From NCBI GenBank assembly GCA_016745075.1, contig JADGDD010000002.1, forward strand, positions 318,034 to 382,033: a stretch of DNA of 64,000 nucleotides. Reading direction: 5' to 3'. The notes below the pieces were generated by a model. The model saw nothing but the letters and a program-made list of their open reading frames with translations. It searched no databases and had not been told where the DNA came from. Source of the DNA: Planctomycetota bacterium. GTDB lineage: Bacteria > Planctomycetota > UBA11346. The stretch's first letter is position 1. The number at the start of each line of letters is the position of its first letter. The position numbers and the translations under genes were made by a program. Below are positions 8,715 through 17,178 of this stretch, piece by piece.

Positions 8715-9206
8715 TTACTTTAAAGATGAACCATTTTCATCAAGAATAATAGCAATATCACCAGTAGCGGCAGCAGCGTGCCCAATTGGTTCACTACCAT
8801 TATAACCACCACTCACCTGTAATTCAAAATTCAGTTGGCGTTCAGGGCGCAATGGTACAGTAAAATGATTATTCCCCCACCGTAGCCTGCGAGTAAACAA
8901 TACGACATGTTTATCCGGATCATAGGCACTTATAGAAACCTGAGTACTGGCAAAAGAAAGCCCAATATCAGTATGCATCCCATTGTGATGGTGGTGATGC
9001 CCATGGTGATGACTTGAATGAAACCCCATCTCCACTCGCCCACGCGGATAACGAACATTCATCCCACGAACAAAAGCCCGCTCAAGTTGAACACTAAAAG
9101 TCGTCGGCTGCCCATCCACATCACCATTACGACGAGCCTGTCTGCCACAACTACTGAGCAAGCAGACCAGAGCGAGAAAGAAACCAAGCTTTGAGACGGT
9201 AAACAT
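8715..9206 (-). CDS. Histidine-rich lipoprotein of unknown function
   Basis: A 163-residue protein starting at the ATG at 9206, which has a good ribosome-binding site (GAGGGAG). The signal ends in the lipobox LSSC (Cys20), so it is probably lipidated and membrane-bound. Around residues 60-75 a run of histidines (HHHGHHHHH inside a longer His/Gly segment) could bind Zn, Ni or Cu. The C-terminal half looks beta-rich. I do not recognise the family. No metal transporter or regulator lies beside it. A metal-storage or metal-passing role would be inference from composition only. Confidence 0.7.
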   Translation of the reverse strand: MFTVSKLGFFLALVCLLSSCGRQARRNGDVDGQPTTFSVQLERAFVRGMNVRYPRGRVEMGFHSSHHHGHHHHHNGMHTDIGLSFASTQVSISAYDPDKHVVLFTRRLRWGNNHFTVPLRPERQLNFELQVSGGYNGSEPIGHAAAATGDIAIILDENGSSLK

Positions 9207-9228
9207 ATGTGCTCCCTCTATTTTGCAT

Positions 9229-9285
9229 AAATCTAAAACACGGCAGAAAGTGGTCAATGGGAGGTTGCTAGCGTGTTTTAGATTT
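9229..9285. repeat. Perfect 14-bp inverted repeat with 29-bp spacer
   Basis: AAATCTAAAACACG (9229-9242) and its exact reverse complement CGTGTTTTAGATTT (9272-9285) lie just upstream of the His-rich lipoprotein start. They could be a two-site operator or a cruciform; no transposase is near. No second copy was seen on the far side of the SIR2 gene. Confidence 0.6.
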
Positions 9286-9413
9286 GGTACTTTAGCTGCT
9301 AGTGATAAAGAATTCTCATGTGATGTGAATATAATGGTTTGTGAATTAGCAGAAGAGTAACGATTCTACTGGAGTTTGTTTATTTTACTGCTGAAGTTTA
9401 ATCGACTGTGAAC

Positions 9414-9617
9414 GTGATTATTAAAACTGTTCTTTGTGAAGCAGGCTGGCTCTTAGATGTAGAAAAAGAAGGGCAGCTTATGAATGAAATTCAACGTTAA
9501 CTTGCACAAAAACACTATCGTGTAGTATTGTCCTTTGTTGTTCAGCAGCTCCTCTGTTCTGTCGTATTAGGTATTGCGGTAGAGTTTCACTTTCAGTATA
9601 CGTATAAAAGGAAATAG
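9414..9617 (+). pseudogene. Possible decayed reading frame directly before the SIR2 gene
   Basis: From a GTG at 9414 the frame runs 28 codons to a TAA at 9498, then stays open for a further 38 codons to the TAG at 9615-9617, which abuts the SIR2 start codon. The second half is hydrophobic in the middle (LSFVVQQLLCSVVLGIAVEF) and could be a membrane segment. One in-frame stop separates two plausible halves, which suggests a broken small gene. Alternatively this is non-coding leader that is open by chance. No family is recognised. The rest of 9286-9413 holds nothing I can assign. Confidence 0.2.
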
Positions 9618-10715
9618 ATGGCATCTACAAAAAACAAGCCTTTGGAGGGTAAGGATAAAAAGTTTCGTGGTATAGTGGCTAATCGACCATGGTCTTTGTG
9701 TGTTGGGGCAGGGATTTCTGTGGGTCTTGTGCCGACTTGGCAAGATCTAACTAGACGGGTTTTGAATGAAGCTTTTGGTACTGGTTATGATAATGACGGG
9801 TTTGATGCTTTATCAAGAAATATGCGATGGAGCTTAGACGCTTTATTACAAGGTGCTGCTAATTACCTTTTTTTACAAGGTCAACCTAGAGATGCTTTTT
9901 CTGGCCTTTTGGAAAAGCATATATATAATGATTTCCTTAAAGTGGCTGATTCTTCAAATGTAAAAGAAGCGGTAATTGAAGCTTTGAATAATCCAAGATT
10001 GCTCAAAAAGGATCAAGTCTATTCTTTGTGCGACTTTTTCATGGCGAATTATGGTTCGTCAACGTTGGTGTCTCTTGCTCAACGTACTTCGATAGCAAAA
10101 GGGAATGGTAAAGCACCGCAAAGTATAATTAATTTTAATGCAGATACTCTTCTTTCTACTGTGCTAGATCTATTTTTGATCAAAAATCATTTTGAGTCTA
10201 CACGAAAATTTGAGCATCCAAAGGCTGAGTATAAAAAAACACTACGTGGAATGGATTCGGGCAATGTGTATGTGACTCCTATTTTTCATTGCCATGGAGC
10301 AATCTCTCCACAATCTATAAAGTCATGCGCCGTTAAATATAAAGATGCTAGAGAGAATCTGGTTTTTAGTGAAAATGACTACCTTGAAATCGCAGGTAAT
10401 GTTTCGACTTGGGCACAGAGCTTATTTCTTTTTCAAGCTCAATGCTCAAGGCTTTTAATTATTGGACATTCGATGTCAGATTCTAATATTAGGAAATGGT
10501 TGGCATGGAGTCATGAGAACTCAATGAAAGATATTGTTCAGCTAACAAACTCAAGTGAGATAACTCCTCGGCATATATGGATTGCTATAGAACCGAGTGA
10601 TAAAAATCAGAAACTTATCCAAGAAGTGTCTCTTCTACATATTGGAGTTAGAATATGTTGGATCCCTTGCTGGGGTGATATAGGTGAAGTCTTGGATAAT
10701 TTATTGGCGTTATAA
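9618..10715 (+). CDS. Orphan SIR2-like NAD-binding protein (possible anti-phage effector)
   Basis: A 365-residue SIR2-fold protein of the prokaryotic defence-associated type. Visible motifs are the NAD-loop G30-A31-G32-I33-S34, the NFNAD segment (172-176) that stands for the usual TNYD, H224-C-H226-G227 in place of the HLHG catalytic histidine, and ENDY near residue 258. No zinc CxxC pairs of true protein deacetylases are present, so NAD hydrolysis is more likely than deacetylation. Related domains in ThsA and DSR proteins deplete NAD on phage infection. Here no second domain or partner gene is seen: the neighbours are a lipoprotein and the cre operon. The gene looks more AT-rich than its surroundings, in line with horizontal gain. 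Confidence 0.8.
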   Translation: MASTKNKPLEGKDKKFRGIVANRPWSLCVGAGISVGLVPTWQDLTRRVLNEAFGTGYDNDGFDALSRNMRWSLDALLQGAANYLFLQGQPRDAFSGLLEKHIYNDFLKVADSSNVKEAVIEALNNPRLLKKDQVYSLCDFFMANYGSSTLVSLAQRTSIAKGNGKAPQSIINFNADTLLSTVLDLFLIKNHFESTRKFEHPKAEYKKTLRGMDSGNVYVTPIFHCHGAISPQSIKSCAVKYKDARENLVFSENDYLEIAGNVSTWAQSLFLFQAQCSRLLIIGHSMSDSNIRKWLAWSHENSMKDIVQLTNSSEITPRHIWIAIEPSDKNQKLIQEVSLLHIGVRICWIPCWGDIGEVLDNLLAL

Positions 10716-10787
10716 GAGGGGTAGAAAGCTCTTACCTTTCGTTTGAAAGGCAGGTCTGATATTATTTTATCGGTTTTTGTCCATCTC

Positions 10788-10803
10788 TTCACATATTTTT
10801 CAC
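10788..10803 (+). promoter_or_regulatory. CreB box (cre-tag) upstream of creDBC
   Basis: TTCAC-N6-TTCAC with the six-base spacer ATATTT is an exact match to the CreB-binding direct repeat known from enterobacteria and Aeromonas. It ends 59 bp before the creD start codon, so the operon is probably self-regulated by its own CreB. Confidence 0.75.
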
Positions 10804-10862
10804 ATTCTTAACATATTCAGATAATAGAACCCTGTATACTGGTTGTCATAAGGAGGTTGATC

Positions 10863-12047
10863 ATGACGATCAGGCGTATAGTGGCAATTGTGTGTATTTT
10901 TCTCTTGGCTTGTGGGGGCTGGAGTGTTTTGGGGACGGCAACAGCATGGCGAAGCCATGAGGCAAGTGAGCATTTAGAAGAGCAAGTCGTGCAACTATGG
11001 GGTGGGCCTTTGCGGCAGGAAGCACCACAACTGTGCATGGGGGATGGTGAGAATTTTCCTGTGTGTAGTAGTGAGGTTGAGGTGTCCATTGATAGCGATT
11101 ATAGAAAAAAAGGTCTTATCTGGTATCCTACTTTTCGGGTTCGTTTTCAGGCGCACTATACTTTTGTTGTTCCACAGGGTGGAGTTGGTTTGGTACATAT
11201 TGCTTTGCCGTTACCAAGTCGGCATAGCACATATGAAAATATTACGATGTTGTGTGATGATGAAGTTGTTGATGCGGTTGATTTACGGCAGGGTTTTCAT
11301 TATGATATTATGTGCCAGCCGGGAACGGAGCACTCTTTTGACATAGCTTTTACCACGAGAGGGCTCTCTGAATGGATGTATGTGCCGAATCAGTCTGGAA
11401 AAATACGGCAATTAAGCCTTACAGCGAATTGCCATTTTATGGGGCATGATTATCCAGAAGGATCGCTGTCGCCAACATCGGCAGAAGTAGTAGAAGGAGG
11501 AAGTGTGGTGCGTTGGAAAATGGGCGACATGTTGACCCATAAACATATCGGGATTCAAATACCAGAACTATTGAATCCCGGGCCTATTACCACGCGAATA
11601 ACGTATTTTGCACCAGTATGCTTGATCTTCTTTTTTGTGTTGATGGCGGCTGTTAATATTTTGCGAGCTATTCCTATTCATCCTATGCATTATCTGTTTA
11701 TAGCTTCTGGATTCTTTGCTTTCCATTTATTGCTCGCCTATTTGGTGGATGTTATAGATATACATGTCGCTTTTGCCATATCGGCGGTGACATCTACCTT
11801 GATGGTGAATGTGTACTTGAAAACGGCTTTAGGCAGCCGATTTCCGTGGCTTGGCTCGACAGTAGGGCAATTGATTTATTTAATATTATTTTCGTACTCT
11901 TTTTTCATAGATGGTCTCACTGGTCTGACAGTGGCCATTGGGTCGGTTATTACCCTTGCGGTTATGATGCGCTTGACTGCTCATATTGATTGGAATACGG
12001 TGTTCCAGAAGGGTGACGTAGATGACAATTCTTGTAGTCGAGGATGA
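10863..12047 (+). CDS. creD: CreD-like inner membrane protein
   Basis: A 394-residue protein of the CreD type. It has one N-terminal membrane helix (~5-25), a large periplasmic domain (~30-250) and then about five to six helices in the C-terminal third, including the segment HPMHYLFIASGFFAFHLLLA, which resembles the conserved CreD stretch. Overall similarity to enterobacterial CreD is low, so the call leans on topology plus the creB-creC neighbours. The ATG at 10863 is chosen over a TTG two codons earlier because AGGAGG ends 6 bp before it. In known systems CreD is strongly induced by CreBC and helps tolerance to envelope stress and beta-lactams. Its stop lies 26 bp inside creB. Confidence 0.75.
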   Translation: MTIRRIVAIVCIFLLACGGWSVLGTATAWRSHEASEHLEEQVVQLWGGPLRQEAPQLCMGDGENFPVCSSEVEVSIDSDYRKKGLIWYPTFRVRFQAHYTFVVPQGGVGLVHIALPLPSRHSTYENITMLCDDEVVDAVDLRQGFHYDIMCQPGTEHSFDIAFTTRGLSEWMYVPNQSGKIRQLSLTANCHFMGHDYPEGSLSPTSAEVVEGGSVVRWKMGDMLTHKHIGIQIPELLNPGPITTRITYFAPVCLIFFFVLMAAVNILRAIPIHPMHYLFIASGFFAFHLLLAYLVDVIDIHVAFAISAVTSTLMVNVYLKTALGSRFPWLGSTVGQLIYLILFSYSFFIDGLTGLTVAIGSVITLAVMMRLTAHIDWNTVFQKGDVDDNSCSRG

Positions 12048-12693
12048 AACGGGAATTGCGGATAGTATTGATTATGCTCTGTCAGCGCAGGGCTATAGTT
12101 GCCATCTTGTTTCCACTATAGGTGAAGCGCGTCGGTATGTTGGTATGCATCCGGTTCAGCTCATTATTTTGGATGTTGGCCTGCCAGATGGGAGTGGCTT
12201 TGATTGGTGCATAGAAATTAGGCAGACAGACATCAGTACGCCCATTCTTTTTTTAACGGCTAGGAATGAAGAGCCTAATCGTATATTTGGTTTGGATATA
12301 GGCGGTGATGATTATGTGGTGAAGCCGTTTAGCCCTCGGGAATTGATTGCGCGGATTCGTTCTTTATTACGACGCTGTCAGCAGCAAGCACAGCAGCTAG
12401 ACGTAGAATTTGTTATTGATCGGCAAAAACAACGTATCCAATATTATGGTGTGATGTTGGATTTAGCGCGTTATGAATATCGGTTATTGGCGGTGCTTAT
12501 TAAGTATCCGGGTCGTATTTATTCTCGGCGAGATTTAATGAATAGTGCGTGGGATGACCCAGACATGAGTACCGAACGAACGATAGATAGCCATATAAGG
12601 AGTCTTCGTAAAAAGCTTCACCAGATACAACCAGAAAAGGATCCCATAGAAACACATCGAGGCATGGGGTATTCTTTGCGGGATGTGGAATGA
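12022..12693 (+). CDS. creB: CreB-like OmpR-family response regulator
   Basis: 223 residues. The receiver domain has E7-D8, the phospho-acceptor D51 (LIILDVGLPDG), T79 and K101 (VVKPF). The C-terminal winged helix ends with TERTIDSHIRSLRKKL and GMGYSL, the classic OmpR/PhoB DNA-binding signature. The gene overlaps creD by 26 bp and creC by 4 bp, so the three are translationally coupled. A TTCAC-N6-TTCAC box ahead of the operon is the site this protein is expected to bind. Confidence 0.88.
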   Translation: MTILVVEDETGIADSIDYALSAQGYSCHLVSTIGEARRYVGMHPVQLIILDVGLPDGSGFDWCIEIRQTDISTPILFLTARNEEPNRIFGLDIGGDDYVVKPFSPRELIARIRSLLRRCQQQAQQLDVEFVIDRQKQRIQYYGVMLDLARYEYRLLAVLIKYPGRIYSRRDLMNSAWDDPDMSTERTIDSHIRSLRKKLHQIQPEKDPIETHRGMGYSLRDVE

Positions 12694-14093
12694 CCATTCG
12701 TTCACGGTTTTTATTGATTTTTTTTGTGTGTACAGTGATGCTCTCTTACTTAGTAGCAAGATCAGTGAATACAGAATTGCGTCCTATTTATTTGGCGAGC
12801 ATGGAAGATGCTTTGTTGGATGCGGCCCACCTTTTGGCGCAACAGGCGGAGAATGCCGAAGCGCTAACGAATGCAAATATGGCACAGGTATTTGATTTTG
12901 GAATGCAGCGGGAGTTCTCTTCGTCTATTTATTCGGTTGAACGTACGACTATCAACTGTCGCGTGTATGTCTGCGATGCACAGGGGTTATTGGTGTATGA
13001 TAGTGACAATACAGATCCGCAGGGAACGAATTATAGTAGTTGGAATGATGTGTCATTATGTTTGCAAGGAGACTATGGTGCTCGGGCAACAAGGACACAT
13101 AAAGATGACCCGACTTCACTTATTTTGTATATAGCTGCACCGATACGGAAGAATAATGTTATTGTTGGTAGTCTTACCTTGGGGAAGCCGATTAGTCATG
13201 CTGCATTGATAAGTGAACAATTAACGCAGCATATTTTTGTGGCAGTGGCAATTGCTTTATTGGTGTTATTGGTACTTGTGGTAGCCGTGACGGTATGGAT
13301 CACACGGCCTATTCAGTTATTAACAGAATGGACCACACGAGTGAAACAAGGAGAACAACCCACGTTACCTCACCTTGGAGTGAATGATATGGCTTTTTTA
13401 GGCGAACAAATGGAAGCGATGCGACAAGAAATTGAAGGGAAAGGGTATATAGAAGAATATATTAGTTCATTAACACATGAATTAAAAAGTCCGTTAACCA
13501 GTATCAGTAGTGCCGTAGAAATTCTACATGAAAATCCTGATGAGATTGTTCGGGATAAATTTATTAACCATATTGATGCCTCGTCCGTTCGTTTGAGAAA
13601 TATTGTAGAACAATTACTATTGTTGAGTAAAATTGAACGAATGAACGAGTTGCAGCAACGAGAAAACTGTTGTTTACAGATGCTAGTAGAGGAAGAACTT
13701 GAGCAGTTGGCTCCATTAATTGTTCAGAAAAAATTACATATTCAATGTGATTTGCAAGACTGCTTGGTGTTTGGTGACCCCTTTTTATTAAGACAAGCTC
13801 TTAATAATATATTTAAAAATGCATTAGAGTTTTCGCCTGTAGCTGGGGTTGTAAAAGTGGTTTTGATGAAGAATGTATTGTCGATTTATGATGCTGGACC
13901 AGGTATTCCAGACTATGCCTTGTCGCGTCTGTATGAGCGATTCTATTCTTTGTCACGGCCGAATGGTGATCGTAGTACGGGATTAGGTTTGTGTTTCACA
14001 AAACATATTTTTGATCTGCACGGGTTTGGTATACATATAACAAACCATAATACTGGCGGCTGTAAGGCCGTCGTGACATGTAATGGAAAGTAA
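12690..14093 (+). CDS. creC: CreC-like sensor histidine kinase
   Basis: 467 residues. A first membrane helix (~6-24), a periplasmic sensor domain (~25-180), a second helix (~182-204), a HAMP linker, then the dimerisation domain with the phospho-acceptor H263 in LTHELKSPLTS, followed by an ATPase domain (N box NNIFKNALEFSP, G1 DAGPGIP, G2 STGLGLCFTKHI). The layout and the LRPIYLASMEDALLDAAHLLA start of the sensor domain agree with CreC, which responds to envelope damage and carbon/fermentation state in enterobacteria. The signal sensed here is unknown. Confidence 0.88.
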   Translation: MTIRSRFLLIFFVCTVMLSYLVARSVNTELRPIYLASMEDALLDAAHLLAQQAENAEALTNANMAQVFDFGMQREFSSSIYSVERTTINCRVYVCDAQGLLVYDSDNTDPQGTNYSSWNDVSLCLQGDYGARATRTHKDDPTSLILYIAAPIRKNNVIVGSLTLGKPISHAALISEQLTQHIFVAVAIALLVLLVLVVAVTVWITRPIQLLTEWTTRVKQGEQPTLPHLGVNDMAFLGEQMEAMRQEIEGKGYIEEYISSLTHELKSPLTSISSAVEILHENPDEIVRDKFINHIDASSVRLRNIVEQLLLLSKIERMNELQQRENCCLQMLVEEELEQLAPLIVQKKLHIQCDLQDCLVFGDPFLLRQALNNIFKNALEFSPVAGVVKVVLMKNVLSIYDAGPGIPDYALSRLYERFYSLSRPNGDRSTGLGLCFTKHIFDLHGFGIHITNHNTGGCKAVVTCNGK

Positions 14094-14102
14094 GAGGTTG
14101 GT

Positions 14103-14783
14103 ATGGACACGGAAGCTATAGAGCAGATATTTCAAGATTCATTTGTGGATGAACAGATGTCCCGCAGTGAACGAAAGGCGATACGTGCGGTACTGGAAGA
14201 ATCTTGCGCAAGTGAAAATGATCGCCGTTGTTGTCGTAATATGGCTTTTGATTTTATGCAGAAGCAGTTGTCAGCTCATGATTCAATGCTCTGCTTCCGT
14301 TGGTTGCGAGAAACGGTTCGCCTCATTGATCAAACACGAGAACAAAATGTAGAGCAGCGGGCATACTTTTCACCGGGTGAGGCGTGTCGTGATGCCATTG
14401 TAGATGTGCTCTGTAAAAGCCGAACATCAGTGGATATCTGTGTGTTCACCATAACGGATGATCGTATAACGCGGCATATTGTAGATGCGATAGAGCGTGG
14501 TGTGCAGGTACGAATTATCAGCGATAATGAAAAAGTGGAAGACCGTGGTAATGATGTACGCTTTTTACAGGAGCAGGGCGCTGTTGTCTGCACCGATGCT
14601 ACTCGGCATCATATGCATCATAAATTTGCTGTGATCGATGGACGAGTATTAATAAACGGCAGTTTCAATTGGACTCGTTCTGCATCAGATTACAATCAAG
14701 AGAATATTGTTATCAGCAATGCTACATCGTTAATTCAACAATTTCAAAATGAATTTGATCGCCTATGGATAAAACTATCTTAG
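14103..14783 (+). CDS. Phospholipase D-like (single HKD) nuclease/phosphodiesterase
   Basis: 226 residues. The C-terminal ~140 residues are one PLD domain with the full HxK(x4)D(x6)GSxN motif (HHKFAVID, then NGSFNWT). Single-HKD proteins such as Nuc and mitochondrial PLD act as dimers on DNA, RNA or cardiolipin. The N-terminal ~75 residues are helical and charged (QMSRSERKAIRAVLEE), reminiscent of TerB-type domains. There is no signal peptide, so it is probably cytoplasmic. It lies 9 bp after creC and is likely the fourth gene of the cre operon, which would tie a nuclease or lipase to envelope-stress signalling. The substrate is not known. Confidence 0.82.
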   Translation: MDTEAIEQIFQDSFVDEQMSRSERKAIRAVLEESCASENDRRCCRNMAFDFMQKQLSAHDSMLCFRWLRETVRLIDQTREQNVEQRAYFSPGEACRDAIVDVLCKSRTSVDICVFTITDDRITRHIVDAIERGVQVRIISDNEKVEDRGNDVRFLQEQGAVVCTDATRHHMHHKFAVIDGRVLINGSFNWTRSASDYNQENIVISNATSLIQQFQNEFDRLWIKLS

Positions 14784-14844
14784 AATGGGTGCTTCATCAA
14801 GTTGCCTATTTACGTTAAGGTAAGAGGATTGATACGGTTTTATA

Positions 14845-16047
14845 TTAACGAACCCGTGTATGTTTTTGTAAGTGGGCTTCAATTATTTTCCAACGGTCGT
14901 GGAATCGTTGTACGGTAAAGGTTCCAGTGTAGTATTTTTCTCGTTCATGACTATGGCCCCAATGGATAACAGAGCCAGTAATAGACCAGTTTGCGGTAAG
15001 AGTATATTGGAGTGCGGTAGCCTGCTCATCTGTGGCAATATCAAAAATTGATATATTGGTAATGGTACTTAATGCACCATCGGCTTCATCGTTGATGAGT
15101 TCTGTGTACAGATCGCAATAGAGGCTGTTTAAGAGTGGTCCGTCTACGGCGTAAGCAAGTGTATCGTAAATGCTGTGTTCGTCATGTTTGTCAAAGGCGT
15201 GGTACATGGTGGCGAGTAAATTTGTTATTTGTTGTTCCTGCTCTATTTGTGTTGGTGCTGGTGGGGAATTCCAAAAGTGAGGTATGTGATAGGGAGCGCC
15301 TATGGTGAGGGCAAGCATGGCGGTGGTGCCACAGGTGGCAGCTATTCGAGTGCTTTGTTTACGGCAGAAAAAAAGTAACGCAGTGCTTAGGCTCGCAGCA
15401 GATAAAAAGAACCACAACGGGATAGTACTTAAGGTAGGTTCCCATGCTTGGGTCTGTAAGCGTTCTAGAGTACTGGGGGTGAGTGGTTTATGCCAAGTGC
15501 TACTTGGTTCGTCCGTTGTAAAGTAGAGTTGCTGTGGTTTCCACGGAGTTGTTAATAAAAGATTTTGGGTGGTGAGTAATTGTTCTTCATAACCAAGCTG
15601 GGTTGGGGCTGGCGCGTGAATAACTGGCCAGACATTCCAGACAAAACAAATATTTTGTGGAATGTGATTCCATGCATAAAAATATTGAATATGCAGATTC
15701 GTTTCATCAACTTGAATACGGTCTGGCGATGGGCTTGGATTTATCCGAATATCTTTACAACTACTTTTGTTTGGCTCCACTGTGTGTCCATCAATCTGGA
15801 GTGGATTAAAATGTTGAAGATAGTGACGGCTGGTTGTGCAGATATGGGTTAACTCATCAGTTGTCACCACGCCCACTTCCTTTGTTGGAGTGGCCATGAG
15901 GCGTATCATAACTGAGAGCGGCACATAAATATCGTATTGCAGCCCGTGTTCATCTATGCTTGCGCGAGCCGCGAAACCGTCTCGTTCTACATGTGTTGGT
16001 AAAAGCGAAAGCAGAACAAGGCAGGTTGCAGTCAACAGCAGTGGCAT
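14845..16047 (-). CDS. Conserved-looking exported/membrane protein of unknown function
   Basis: A 400-residue protein with an N-terminal signal or anchor helix (1-16), an extracytoplasmic domain of ~190 residues rich in beta-type segments, one or two hydrophobic stretches at ~212-250 and a C-terminal ~120-residue domain (DKHDEHSIYDTLAYAVDG... YYTGTFTVQRFHDRWKII). The last part looks NTF2-like, ending in the typical 'F.v.r..drWkI...h' strand. I do not recognise a family with a known job. It starts directly after the rnd stop (adjacent bases) and is probably co-transcribed with rnd. Confidence 0.65.
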   Translation of the reverse strand: MPLLLTATCLVLLSLLPTHVERDGFAARASIDEHGLQYDIYVPLSVMIRLMATPTKEVGVVTTDELTHICTTSRHYLQHFNPLQIDGHTVEPNKSSCKDIRINPSPSPDRIQVDETNLHIQYFYAWNHIPQNICFVWNVWPVIHAPAPTQLGYEEQLLTTQNLLLTTPWKPQQLYFTTDEPSSTWHKPLTPSTLERLQTQAWEPTLSTIPLWFFLSAASLSTALLFFCRKQSTRIAATCGTTAMLALTIGAPYHIPHFWNSPPAPTQIEQEQQITNLLATMYHAFDKHDEHSIYDTLAYAVDGPLLNSLYCDLYTELINDEADGALSTITNISIFDIATDEQATALQYTLTANWSITGSVIHWGHSHEREKYYTGTFTVQRFHDRWKIIEAHLQKHTRVR

Positions 16048-17178
16048 TTACGCCTCAGTACAGACTTTCCGAATGCTGTCGCCGTAGAGTTCGGCGCGTT
16101 TGGGACCGAGTTGCGGTACCACGCTTAAATCGTCCGCACCGTGTTGCTTCAGGTATTCAATGGATTTAGCAGGCAAGACTACTTGCAGTGGTACCTCTCG
16201 ACGACCAGCTTCACCTTTACGCCAATTTTTAAGGCGTTTTTCTCGTGCTTCTTCCGATGAGTCAACTTGACGTTTTTTGGTGTGTTCGGGTACCGGTATC
16301 GGTTCGGCAAGGTTCTCTCGGACTAGATCTAAAATTTGATTGCCGTAATCATCCAAAATTGCTCGGCGTAGGCGTTGTCGTTTGAGCAGACCAAAGTTTT
16401 TCGGCGCATTGCGTGCAAGTGCAACCATTGCTTCATTATTGAGGACACGGCCTGGCGGTTGGTTAAGCTCGCGGGCAACCTCATCTCGCCATGTATAGAG
16501 GGCAAGTAAGAGCGAGAGGCGGGGGGTAGGAAGGCCATGCCAGCCTTTCACGCGATAAATGCCTTCGGGCTTAAAGCCAAGGTCGCGTGGTTCTGCGTTC
16601 ATTACAGCATCGCAGGCTATGCCCACTTCTTCTTCCAAATCAGCGGTGGCAACTGCTTCAATTAACTGTTCGCAGATGCGTGGCAAGTAGACCACATCAT
16701 CAATGGCATATTCCAGTGCATTTGGGTCCAACGGGCGGGTTCCCCAATCATATTGGCTGTAGGCTTTCGCAAGGCTGACCTCACAAAATTCTTCAACCAA
16801 AGCACCGTAGCCCGTTTTTGGGTAGCCCAATAAAGAGGCGGCTTGCTGGCTATCAAATACACAGCGTAAGTGTATATCATAATCACGTTTAAGACAAATG
16901 ACGTCATATTCGGCACCGTGTAAATAACAGCGCTTTTCAGGATCTTCCAGCACACCCTTGATGCTATCTAGGGCTGTACGGCCACCCTCCAAAGCGAGAG
17001 TATCTACCATAAAATAATGTCCGTCAGCATTGATCTGGAGCAGACATACTTGTTCTTGGTAGACATGTGCCGAATTGGATTCTGTATCGACAGCAACCCA
17101 TGCTGCCGCCTCCAGTATGGGAGTGATGGCAGCAAGCTCTTCGGTGGAGCTAATCCATGTATAGTCAACAGTACTCAT
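16048..17178 (-). CDS. rnd: Ribonuclease D
   Basis: A 376-residue 3'-5' exoribonuclease that trims tRNA and other stable RNA 3' ends. The DEDD active site is visible: VAVDTES near residue 30 (first D and E), HGAEYDV around 90 (second D) and YAIDDVVYLP around 160 (final D with the Tyr-type context). One or two HRDC domains follow (YTWRDEVARELNQPPGRVLNNEAMVALA and a C-terminal copy before VPQLGPKR, about residues 205-280 and 330-376). Length and order match the family. It is divergent from the flgB operon. Confidence 0.93.
   Translation of the reverse strand: MSTVDYTWISSTEELAAITPILEAAAWVAVDTESNSAHVYQEQVCLLQINADGHYFMVDTLALEGGRTALDSIKGVLEDPEKRCYLHGAEYDVICLKRDYDIHLRCVFDSQQAASLLGYPKTGYGALVEEFCEVSLAKAYSQYDWGTRPLDPNALEYAIDDVVYLPRICEQLIEAVATADLEEEVGIACDAVMNAEPRDLGFKPEGIYRVKGWHGLPTPRLSLLLALYTWRDEVARELNQPPGRVLNNEAMVALARNAPKNFGLLKRQRLRRAILDDYGNQILDLVRENLAEPIPVPEHTKKRQVDSSEEAREKRLKNWRKGEAGRREVPLQVVLPAKSIEYLKQHGADDLSVVPQLGPKRAELYGDSIRKVCTEA

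Noticed and set aside
9229..10857. Insertion sequence around the SIR2 gene, with the inverted repeat as terminal repeat
   Set aside because: Both arms lie on the same side of the gene, no transposase is present and no matching arm was seen after the gene.
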